This document shows, piece by piece, positions 10,108 through 17,177 of a stretch of DNA of 21,337 nucleotides. The notes beneath the pieces are model-generated. The model was not told the origin of the DNA. It searched no databases and worked only from the letters and a program-made list of their open reading frames with translations. The stretch is from Carex sylvatica (lineage: Eukaryota; Streptophyta; Magnoliopsida; Poales; Cyperaceae): positions 1 through 21,337 of the forward strand of contig CAXKVR010000906.1 of assembly GCA_964058845.1 (NCBI GenBank). The letters are read 5' to 3'. Each line of letters begins with the position of its first letter. Positions within the stretch are counted from its first letter, which is position 1. A program made the position numbers and the translations under genes.

Positions 10108-10348
10108 AGAACCGTGAACAAAATTGGAAACAAATGTGGAGTTTAATAAGTGTTGTGTGGGTCGAGACGTTGTGCTATGTCGCCAGCAAATGCAACGATC
10201 AGTTCCATGCAAAGCAATTAAGGGAGGAGAGCTTCTCATCGTCATTTGGTTCCTGATGGCTTACTTTGGCAAGAGAGAGCGATACCGAATTGAGGAAGGT
10301 TATGTCCGTGCCAAGTCAATCCTAACAGAGTGATGTTGTGTACTCATC
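10108..10348 (+). repeat. Right arm of long inverted repeat: DUF594-type gene fragment
   Basis: On the plus strand one frame reads WKQMWSLISVVWVE then LCYVASKC and FHAKQL. After a frame change it continues GGELLIVIWFLMAYFG, then YVRAKSILTE and a stop at about 10331-10333. HAKQL followed by GGELLT-IW is the typical C-terminal signature of plant DUF594 proteins (Pfam DUF594, usually C-terminal to DUF4220), whose function is unknown. Only the terminal part, about 75 residues, is present, so this is a gene fragment and not a gene. Confidence 0.8.
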
Positions 10349-10387
10349 AGTATTTTTCATTTCATCCATCAGATAATCTGTTTCATT

Positions 10388-11388
10388 TCATCCACATTCT
10401 AGCACTTGCTCAATGCAATTTAGAAGTATGGCAAAGGTGACTTCATCCAGCTTAAGACCTTGCTCCATCATCTTCTGCACCAAATTGACAGTTTTCATTG
10501 ATTCTGCCACTCTCAATATCACCAAGCCCACAAAATCCGGAGCAACACCTTTCATCACCATTTCACCAAATATCCTCAAAAAACTATCTGTGTCACCCTG
10601 GCTGTAGTGACCATGAATAAGAATGTTCTCCATGTGCAAATTGGGAACAAATCCACAAGGAGGCATTTGTCCAAACACCTTCCGTGCTGAAATAAAATCC
10701 CCAACTTTGCAAATGATATCAATTAGAATGGTACAAGTGACGACATTAGGCTTCACTTTTTCAGCAACTATTTCTTCAATCATCTTTACAGCTATGCTAA
10801 TCTCACCTTCTGGGCAAAATCCATGGATAATATAATGTTGTATGTAATAACATCGGGCTTAGGCCTATCCTCTTCTCTTGCCATCTGACAGAAAAACTAA
10901 TGCCCGTATCTTGCGTAACCAGTTCTGCAAAGACCATCTATAAGTGTGTTGTAGAAGATCAAATCAGGAGCACATCCCATTAGAGGCATTTTGGCAAACA
11001 CCTTAGCTGCATCCTGAATCTGCTGCCCTGCACAAGATCCGAATCTGCTGGCCAAGCATACAGATCCGAGATCTACCCGACCCATGCAGCAGAAGCAATT
11101 GAGGACCACCCCAAATGTCTGGATGTCGGGACAGACACCTCCCTCCTGAAGTTGGCAGAGGCGATCAAAGAGAGAGATAACAGTGGAATAGCGGTGGGGA
11201 TACTTGGTTTTAGTAATAGCTGTGAGAAGACTGTTGATGGGTTTGATGGACGGCTGGTGATTCTCAGACAAGAAGAGGCGATCAAAGAGGGTCAGCGCCT
11301 CGTCCGATTGTAGGCTACCAGATCGGCATCTCTCTATCATCGATCTCTCCAGCTTGTAAGCGCAAGTTCTGGTTAACATAGCTTTCAT
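10388..11388 (-). pseudogene. P-class PPR gene, copy 2, with large internal deletions and frameshifts
   Basis: A paralogue of the 6005-7710 copy. The N-terminal block (ATG 11386-11388; LERSMIERCRSG, then ITKTKYPHRYSTVISLFDR) is open to about 10897, where GH is followed by a stop codon. A frameshift near 10830 then leads into IAVKMIEEIV and four more degenerate repeats ending at 10388. Compared with copy 1 it lacks about 15 residues near DLGSVCLASRFG. It also lacks one whole repeat after SQGDTDS and a large block between GVAPDF and KMMEQGLKLDEVTF. Deletions between similar repeats suggest repeat-mediated recombination. An extra T relative to copy 1 shifts the frame near 10420 (CIEQVLECG in place of ALSKCENVD). 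It is clearly a PPR relic. Confidence 0.88.
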
Positions 11389-11697
11389 GAATTCTCAAGT
11401 GGTAATCCCAGCTCCAAATTACTTGGGATTCAATACCACCATTGAAGAGGAGCCGTGGAGAGGTCACTAATTTATTACTGGACAAGTTTTTCTAACCCTT
11501 TTTTTTTTTTAGTACTGTACTAGTAGTTGCTATTGCTTTATTTCAAAGGATCGGCCTAATTAAAAAGCGGCCCATTTGCATTCGGATTTCGAATTGAGGC
11601 CGATAGGCGTCGGAAGCACCTCTCTTCCTTTGATTTGATCAGGCGGCTCCACATTTACTCTTAAATGCCCTTACTTATCTCATATTTGATTTTGAAT
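11389..11697. other. 5' flank of PPR copy 2
   Basis: Non-coding. It contains a T10 run near 11500 and a G/C-richer patch around 11565-11620. No promoter motif or repeat could be assigned with confidence. Confidence 0.5.
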
Positions 11698-12079
11698 GAG
11701 TAATTTCTAAAAAAAATTATTTTGAATGGCAATCTTTAGAAGAGATACAACATTTTGTCATGACTTTCCCTCTCCAACAAAGACAAGATATACTCATAGT
11801 GGTTAGCGCCATCTGCTGGAGCATATGGACCACTCGAAATTCAATTTGCTTTGATAATAAATGCATTCTCTCCATAAAACAAATGATTTTACTAATTTGT
11901 TCTTTGTTGGATTATTGGCTAGGTAACAAAAAGAGACATGTGGACAGTTTTACTCATCTTTGGATCCCTGAAGATATGAATATGGTGCCCATTCAGACAA
12001 TCCCCCCCTGCTTTTTGCTGCTATTACGCCTGATGATGGTACGAGTATGCAACTGGTACCAATGATGCATGCTAATTAG
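11698..12079 (+). pseudogene. 3' end of a LINE-like retroelement ORF (zf-RVT / RNase H-adjacent region), frameshifted
   Basis: The frame from about 11698 to 12065 contains YFEWQSLEEIQHFV, then ICWSIWTTRNSICFDNK, then LWIPEDMNMVPIQTIPP. The W-x-IW-x-x-RN-x-x-x-F pattern is characteristic of the C-terminal region of plant non-LTR reverse transcriptases and derived RNase H-like proteins. After a C-run (tcccccccctg, about 12001) a different frame gives ITPDDGTSMQLVP and MMHAN with a stop at 12077-12079. That looks like the original tail, so a single-base slip in the C-run probably broke the frame. No RT catalytic domain is present in the window. The product family is a moderate-confidence call. 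Confidence 0.5.
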
Positions 12080-12316
12080 GGATCAGCTTTTCACCATTTA
12101 TCATGGCTTGCTTTAAAAACCTATTTTGTTCTGTTAGTCTTTTGAACTGTTCTGTTGTAATAACATGGGATGTTCCCATGATTTCAAACACCCATGATTC
12201 CACTGTTGCTAGTGCGTTTGTATGTTGGTGCAGGAATTGTTTTTCTATTTTAACACTTAATTTTGTTGCTTTAGATTTTATGTGTAATTTTTTATTTTTC
12301 TGTTTTTACTCAAAAC
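12080..12316. other. AT-rich spacer downstream of the LINE-like fragment
   Basis: No coding potential was recognised. It contains one short palindrome, catggga-tgt-tcccatg, near 12164-12180. It may be the 3' UTR of the LINE-like fragment. Confidence 0.45.
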
Positions 12317-12453
12317 AATGTTACTAAAAAATGTTACTGTATGGCTTTTATTATAATGGACGGGTTTTTTTTGCCTATTTTTCCAAAAAAAAAACCATAA
12401 ATTGTACAGGTTTGAAAAAACAATTTGATTTTGATAAAAAAAACAAGGAGCAA

Positions 12454-12526
12454 TGCGCCTGCTGGGACTCGAACCCACGATCACCTGATGAGATGTCAAA
12501 CGCCTTATCCATTAGGTATCACTAAT
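12454..12526 (-). pseudogene. Degenerate tRNA-Arg(UCU)-like sequence, unit A
   Basis: On the minus strand a 73-nt cloverleaf frame can be laid out. The D-loop AATGGATA is normal, the anticodon stem TTTGA/TCAGG pairs (with two G-T), and the anticodon is TCT. The variable loop is 5 nt, and the T-arm box B GGTTCGAGTCC is intact. The 3' acceptor strand is CAGGCGC with discriminator A. Defects: the 5' acceptor strand (ATTAGTG) pairs at only about two positions, position 8 is A, the universal T33 is A, and the outer T-stem pair is G-G. A T8 Pol III terminator follows at 12436-12443. It is probably not a working tRNA, although internal Pol III elements partly survive. Confidence 0.7.
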
Positions 12527-12693
12527 TGCCCTTATTTTCATTTAAAAGTCCTCTTAAATGTTACTAAAAAATGTTACTGTATGGCTTTTATTATAATGGA
12601 CGGGTTTTTTTTGTCTATTTTTCCAAAAAAAAAACCATAAATTGTACAGGTTTGAAAAAACAATTTGATTTTGATAAAAAAAACAAGGAGCAA

Positions 12694-12766
12694 TGCGCCT
12701 GCTGGGACTCGAACCCACGATCACCTGATGAGATGTCAAACGCCTTATCCATTAGGTATCACTAAT
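12694..12766 (-). pseudogene. Degenerate tRNA-Arg(UCU)-like sequence, unit B
   Basis: This is an exact copy of the 12454-12526 sequence, 240 bp further on, with the same acceptor-stem and T33 defects and its own downstream T8 run (12676-12683). Open frames across it (such as CACWDSNPRSPDEM) are ordinary read-through of tRNA sequence, not proteins. Confidence 0.7.
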
Positions 12767-12914
12767 TGCCCTTATTTTCATTTAAAAGTCCTCTTAAATA
12801 TTTAAATTAACACCAAGTCGTATGCAGAAATTGAACTAGTGGATCGCCCAAAAATCCTATTAAATCATTGAAACTTTGAAACTCTGACGCTCTCTCGTTC
12901 TCTTACAAATCAAT

Positions 12915-12937
12915 TCGCTCTCTCTCTCTCTCTCTCA
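12915..12937. repeat. (CT)n microsatellite
   Basis: About ten CT units in a row, in AT-rich intergenic DNA. Confidence 0.85.
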
Positions 12938-12974
12938 TTTGAAAAAGTAAATTCAAATTCTTAGTCCTTCAGAC

Positions 12975-13517
12975 TAGGGGTGTTCAAACGGTTCGGTTTA
13001 ATCGGTTTTGGACCGAATCAAATTAGTTCGGTTTAAACGGTTCGGTTATTTTGGTTTATTGGATCGGTTCGGTTGAATTTTCAAAACCGAATTAGAACTT
13101 CGGTTCGGTTCGGTTTGAAAAATTTCAAAACCAAAATAACCGAACCGACCGAACTTTTATATAATATGAATTTGATCCAAACCACTCCGGTTTATTTCTT
13201 AATACTCCGGTTTATTTCTTAATCAATTGCTTTAAATACTTGATTTATTTCTAAATATCTTAGTTTATGTCTTAATACTCCGGTTTATTTCTTAATATAC
13301 TTCGGTTTATTATAAATCAATTGTTTTAAATAAAAAAATTAATTAATTTCGGTTTGAACCGAACAAACCGAACAAACCGAAATAAAACTTCGGTTCGGTT
13401 CGGTTCGGTTGCAATGCTAATTCGGTTCGGTTCGGTTCTATTTTTAAAACCGAATTATAACTTTGGTTTGCCAAGTTTGATTCGGTTTCAACCGAACCGA
13501 ACCGATGAACACCCCTA
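12975..13517. mobile_element. hAT-type MITE, 543 bp, rich in CGGTT motifs
   Basis: Perfect 12-bp terminal inverted repeats, TAGGGGTGTTCA (12975-12986, and inverted at 13506-13517), are flanked by an identical 8-bp target duplication, cttcagac (12967-12974 and 13518-13525). An 8-bp TSD with TAGGGGTG termini defines hAT-superfamily elements. The interior is packed with CGGTT/AACCG repeats in both orientations, so it can fold on itself. It has no transposase. A 20-bp unit (actccggtttatttcttaat) is in tandem at 13184-13203 and 13204-13223, with a third partial copy near 13277. Confidence 0.92.
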
Positions 13518-13525
13518 CTTCAGAC

Positions 13526-14075
13526 CTTGATAGGTCCACTCTGTGTTGCTCTTATAATATGTTTTAGATTATTAAGAACCATACAAATATAGTTGACCTC
13601 AATTACATGAATAAAGATCATGTCAGTAAAATAAAGCGCTTAGTTTATCTTATAAATTAAATGTTTCAACTACAGTTTGTCATGATCAGATTTTATTCCA
13701 AGATCAGAATGAACTACAAAAGTAGAATAGAACCATAGAAGGAAAAGTCGGAATCGGGATTGGGATCGGTCTTTTGACTGTGAAATTAGAATCGGATCGA
13801 AAAATCGGATTTTTTTTTGCCATGAGTTTGTTTTATACTAAAAATTTAGAATAAAGTTGATAAAAAATAAGTTCTCAATAATTTATGCTTAGACAAATAA
13901 TTACAATCAAATAATTCACTAATACAAACATAGTTATCTATTTACTAAATCACGGGTGGCTCAATGCATAGTCCAGTCAATTAATACACGGGTGATTTTA
14001 ATTGAATACTCCTCTATTTAATACAGTCGAAATCACACCTTATTTGCAAACTGTTACAGGTGGCTTGGCATGCAC
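13526..14075. other. Intergenic DNA, no gene recognised
   Basis: AT-rich. A patch at about 13745-13815 with repeated tcggaatcggg/atcggatcg motifs resembles low-complexity MITE interior, but I found no paired termini. The last part (about 13940-14075) would be the 3' flank of the exon-like ORF ending at 14076. Confidence 0.45.
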
Positions 14076-14529
14076 CTAGAGCTCCTTAGCCAGTATCCTC
14101 ATAAAGTCATAATCATTCAGCCCATGCCATGAGAATCCAGGGCACCTATTTTGCATCATCCCCTCTGATAGAGTGGAAAAACCGTGCCGTGCCGTGACTT
14201 TGGTCTCGTGCCGTGCTGTGATCAAGTGAACAATGATTCGTGCTGTGCCGTGACCAAAATGTCAAGGGGTGATCACGGCACGCGAGTCACGCTGTGACTC
14301 GAATGCCGTGTTCAAACGTAACTAATTACGTTTCTCACGTTTAACTATTTTTTTCATAATTTAAGTTAGTTTCTTCAAGATTCATCATTTGATTAAGACC
14401 TAACAGTCCTAATTACACGTGACTCGCGTGATTACGTGCCGTGCCATTTTTCTCACACTACCCTCTGATACAAAGCGAGAGAGATCCTCCAATGGGGCCA
14501 AACCCAACAAACTACTGCTAAAATTAGCT
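14076..14529 (-). pseudogene. Terminal-exon-like ORF of an unidentified gene, interrupted by an hAT MITE
   Basis: Reading minus-strand sequence with the MITE and one target-duplication copy left out gives 154 bp. It runs from a plausible 3' splice site (TTTACAG|A, 14530/14529) to TAG at 14076-14078. It encodes 50 residues without a stop, including LGLAPLEDLSRFV, CPGFSWHGLNDYDF and RILAKEL. The composition looks protein-like and the two halves join in frame exactly at the TSD. A 50-codon open stretch can also arise by chance, and I recognise no family. With the MITE present the reading frame is broken. Confidence 0.35.
14169..14460. mobile_element. Second hAT-type MITE, 292 bp
   Basis: It is flanked by a perfect 8-bp duplication, ccctctga (14161-14168 and 14461-14468). 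The termini are imperfect inverted repeats, TAGAGTGGAAAAA on the left and TAGTGTGAGAAAAA on the right. The interior has many gtgccgtg/cacggcac motifs in both orientations. TAG-GTG ends and an 8-bp TSD fit the hAT superfamily. There is no coding capacity. Confidence 0.82.
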
Positions 14530-14540
14530 CTGTAAATTCA

Positions 14541-14627
14541 GAAGAAGTGTCCGAATTGATGGGCACTTCAATATATTTTTTTTGAAAGAGTATATTGAAG
14601 TGTCCGTCAATTCGGACACTCTTCTTC
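14541..14627. repeat. Compact near-perfect hairpin, about 35-bp arms
   Basis: The left arm gaagaagtgtccgaattg... (14541-14575) and right arm (14591-14627) are inverted complements. They differ by a 2-base bulge and one or two mismatches, with a loop of about 15 bases. This is the size of a very short MITE or a young miRNA-type foldback. It lies directly next to the putative splice acceptor of the 14076-14529 ORF. Confidence 0.75.
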
Positions 14628-14764
14628 ATTATATTAAATTATGTGCGACTTGAATGAGATTTACCTGTAGTTAATTTAATTAGCATCTATATACATACTT
14701 CATAATCAAAGCTCCTTATTTATATCAAAAAATATATACATGTTTGAAACAATATTAATTTCAG

Positions 14765-14858
14765 TTTTCTGTACAATGGATGTGGAAGCGGTAGAACGTA
14801 CTATGGCAACAGATGGAGAGATGGAGTATACTCGGATGAGGATTTGTTAAACATGTAG
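14765..14858 (+). other. Possible terminal-exon fragment of an unidentified gene
   Basis: After a good acceptor (TTAATTTCAG at 14755-14764) a short frame reads LYNGCGSGRTYYG then NRWRDGVYSDEDLLNM and a TAG at 14856-14858. It is followed by a T-rich, 3'-UTR-like tract of about 250 bp. The CGSGRT motif resembles part of a zinc-ribbon or DnaJ-type cysteine motif. It is too short to assign, and no upstream exon is recognised. Confidence 0.25.
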
Positions 14859-15540
14859 GCATGTAGCTGTAGTCTTAATTTCTTTGATTGGTATGGTTTT
14901 ACGTGTTTTGTTTTGTTACAAGTCTTTTTTAATTTACTTGTTTGGAAGTCGTGTGAGTTATTGTTGTTTTTTGCTAGATATGTTATGATTTTGTTATGGA
15001 TATTGATTGTATGTGATAGATGTAACTTTGAGAATTTGATATCAGCGGTTTGGTATTTTGTTCGTAACTCTTGGTTTCAATAAGAAATCGGTGGGGGATA
15101 CTCCACTTTTGTCAACAACAACAAAATGTAAATGTTTGAAACATTAATTAGGATTATCAATTTCATAGTTTCTATATGCTAAACAACAAATTTTAAAGGT
15201 GACAAATTACTATATAATATGGTATTCAAAATTTTCCCTCTGTTTGCTTAGCTAAAACAAATCTAAGTTCGTGAGAACATTTGGGCTCCCCTTGACCTAA
15301 GGTAAGTAGCTTGGAATTGCTTGTTTGTAAGAACTAAAACTAAATTGATATTTAAATTTTAAAATTTTAAGGAAACTCAATTTATCCCAAAATTTCAGCT
15401 TAAAGGCACAAGAGAAATTACCAATTACAAACAGTACGTGCATCATATCGCATAATCTAATTCCAAAAAGGAGACTCATTGTACAGTGGACACGAAAGAA
15501 AAAAAAAACACTAGAACAAGTCTAAACAAAATCAAGTAAC
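14859..15540. other. Non-coding: T-rich 3'-UTR-like tract, then 3' flank of RPS20
   Basis: The stretch 14859-15110 is T/G-rich and resembles a plant 3' UTR. The stretch from about 15250 to 15540 is downstream of RPS20 and should hold its 3' UTR and poly(A) site. No poly-T run on the plus strand marks a retrocopy tail for RPS20. Confidence 0.5.
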
Positions 15541-15558
15541 AAATCAATATTGAAGTCC

Positions 15559-15939
15559 TCAAACATCAGCAATGGTGACCTCGACTTCTACACCTGGTTC
15601 AATGTTAATGGAGGTGATCTGCTTCACGACATCAGGAGAGCTGATCAGATCAAGAACCCTCTTGTGGATCCTGAATTCAAACCTATCCCAGGTGTTTGTA
15701 CCTTCGCCACATGGAGATTTGCGGGTGGTTATGTTAAGGACTTTGGTTGGGATGCGAACAGGTCCCTTAATCCGAAGCTGCTTATCCTTGGCTCCCTTTA
15801 CCAGATCAGCACACACTTTCTCGAGGTTTTTGACATCGCGAGAGGAGAGGGTGATGCGAATCCGGTTAAGCTGGTCACGAGACTCCTCCACGTCGAGTTT
15901 CGTCTGTTTCATCGCTGCGTAACCCACTGCTGCCGCCAT
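15559..15939 (-). CDS. RPS20: 40S ribosomal protein S20 (uS10), cytosolic
   Basis: Small-subunit ribosomal protein of the 40S head (eukaryotic uS10), needed for translation. It has 126 residues, against about 122-124 usual in plants. The S10 signature GPVRIPTK lies at 59-66, the conserved [18 protein letters not shown] block at 71-88, HKRVLDL at 92-98, and the C-terminus [22 protein letters not shown] is near canonical. The start is [11 protein letters not shown]; the usual plant start MAYAAMK suggests a 4-residue N-terminal extension. It is uninterrupted and intronless. No poly(A)-derived tail follows the stop, and a telo-box lies upstream, so it looks like a working gene and not a retrocopy. 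N69 stands where H or R is usual. Confidence 0.96.
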   Translation of the reverse strand: MAAAVGYAAMKQTKLDVEESRDQLNRIRITLSSRDVKNLEKVCADLVKGAKDKQLRIKGPVRIPTKVLNITTRKSPCGEGTNTWDRFEFRIHKRVLDLISSPDVVKQITSINIEPGVEVEVTIADV

Positions 15940-16020
15940 TAATTGTTGCTTCTATCTCCAGCTCTTGACTGCTGCCTCTCTCTTTGATCTCTGAGGAGGA
16001 CTTAAAATGGCGCCGGTGAC

Positions 16021-16029
16021 TTAGGGTTT
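16021..16029 (-). promoter_or_regulatory. Telo-box (AAACCCTAA) upstream of RPS20
   Basis: The minus-strand sequence AAACCCTAA lies about 81 bp before the RPS20 ATG. Telo-boxes of this form near the transcription start are a known hallmark of plant ribosomal-protein and other translation genes. Position and strand fit that role. No accompanying site II element (TGGGCC/T) was seen nearby. Confidence 0.7.
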
Positions 16030-16039
16030 CGTTAGGAAA

Positions 16040-17170
16040 TTAAATTTATATTAGCAAGTCACTCTATTTTTTAATACTTAATTATAATTACCTGACAACT
16101 TTATTATATAACTTTAGTTGGTTTGTTATTTTTGGCTACTAATGATATTCTTAATTATAGTTTTCTCTAATATTTTATGTGTACTAAATTGTTATAGTTT
16201 TTATTCATCACCATATTGCATGCAACAGTATTTTTATTATTTTCCTCCTGTAGGATTGAGTTTGAGAAATCCTATATATAGCTGCCTAACTTTAAAAACT
16301 ATTTTAATCGAAGGTATTATCAGCATGACAATATGGCTTTGTCATGGAAAATAGGCGTACATGCATAAGTAGCTTTTTGTTGAACATTTATTTTTTATGT
16401 GTGGCAAATAGGTGTCATGACAAATATGGTTTAGTCATGGCAAGTATTGTTTGTTCATGGAAAATAGACTTGAAAATTGAACTTTTCTTTTTTTAGGCAT
16501 GAGCATGGTAATATAAGTATCATTTCTCTTTCCTCCTTTTTTTTGTATATTGTATACTAGATACATGCATGCTTTTGCTTCATGGAAATTCAAGTTGAAA
16601 GCCCAATTTATGATATTATGAAGTACATCAACTAATGGCAAAATAAAAATATTTATGGGTCTCATAAAGCAAATCCCATATATATTTATAAATTGATTTT
16701 GTCTTTCCGAGTGAAACAAATTAAGTTGTATTGGCAACCGAAAGCAAATTATTGAGTTTACATGACGGTTATGCAATATAAATAGTGAATATTTGATGCA
16801 TGTTCTTATGCATGCAGTCATAATTAATATGTTTAATTTGGACTGTACATAATTTTTCGGTAGTACTTGGACCAAAATGTCATAGGTCAAATTTAAAATT
16901 TTTATATTCGGAACGCCGACCTATATATAAGTTGACTAATATGTTTTGGACTGTACATAATTTTTTAAAACAGTGATTTAATTTGTATCTATCTAAAAAT
17001 ATAGTAAAATATCTCAAAAAATATAAAATTTAATCTCTAAGCATATTTTAATATAAAAATCTTGAGTGGTTTGAATCAATTGTTCGGACTTTGAAAATAA
17101 AAATAAGTATGTACTGTAGAGCCTGATTGGAGTACAAAATCAATGGTGCATTTTAACCCTACTCTATTTC
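16040..17170. other. AT-rich intergenic DNA with short repeats
   Basis: No gene recognised. A 21-bp perfect direct repeat (tttggactgtacataatttt plus t) occurs at 16837-16857 and 16945-16965. Around 16320-16460 there are several catgacaa/ttgtcatg motifs in both orientations, and catggaaaatag occurs twice. These suggest a degenerate small element. The 151-codon minus-strand frame at 16435-16890 is AT-driven and has no domain. Confidence 0.5.
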
Positions 17171-17177
17171 TCTCTCT

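Larger units (their letters stand above)
9755..10385. mobile_element. About 0.6-kb segment present only in PPR copy 2, carrying a long inverted repeat
   Basis: In copy 1 (minus strand) the coding sequence runs continuously through GTGGATGAAGCC to GGGAGATGGAAG. In copy 2 the matching pieces lie on either side of this segment: tccacattctagcacttgc on the right from about 10390, and ccatctccattatcgcac on the left around 9731-9750. The segment is therefore extra in copy 2 or lost from copy 1. I found no clean TIR/TSD pair at its edges. A short direct repeat, tttcatttcatcca, occurs twice at the right boundary. The mechanism (insertion or filler DNA) is open. Confidence 0.55.
12317..12799. repeat. 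240-bp tandem duplication, two units, about 99.6% identical
   Basis: The stretch 12317-12559 is repeated at 12557-12799 with exactly 240-bp spacing and a 3-bp overlap at the junction. The only difference I find is C at 12374 versus T at 12614. Each unit contains one tRNA-Arg-like sequence and its poly-T terminator. The near identity indicates a recent duplication, or an assembly artefact. Confidence 0.95.

Noticed and set aside
12331..12765. Short frames such as CACWDSNPRSPDEM in both strands
   Set aside because: They are translations of the tRNA-like sequence and its flanks, duplicated with the 240-bp unit, and not proteins.
12960..13520. CRISPR-like or satellite array from the repeated CGGTT units
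   Set aside because: The repeats are irregular, in both orientations, and enclosed by hAT TIRs and an 8-bp TSD. This is a plant MITE.
15559..15939. RPS20 as a processed retrocopy
   Set aside because: It is intronless, but no poly(A)-derived tail follows the stop, no flanking duplication was seen, and a correctly placed telo-box lies upstream.
15550..15942. 130-codon plus-strand frame over RPS20
   Set aside because: It is the antisense shadow of the clearly conserved uS10 gene on the minus strand.
16435..16890. 151-codon minus-strand frame
   Set aside because: AT-driven composition, rich in Ile/Asn/Tyr/Phe, with no domain. It overlaps short repeats.
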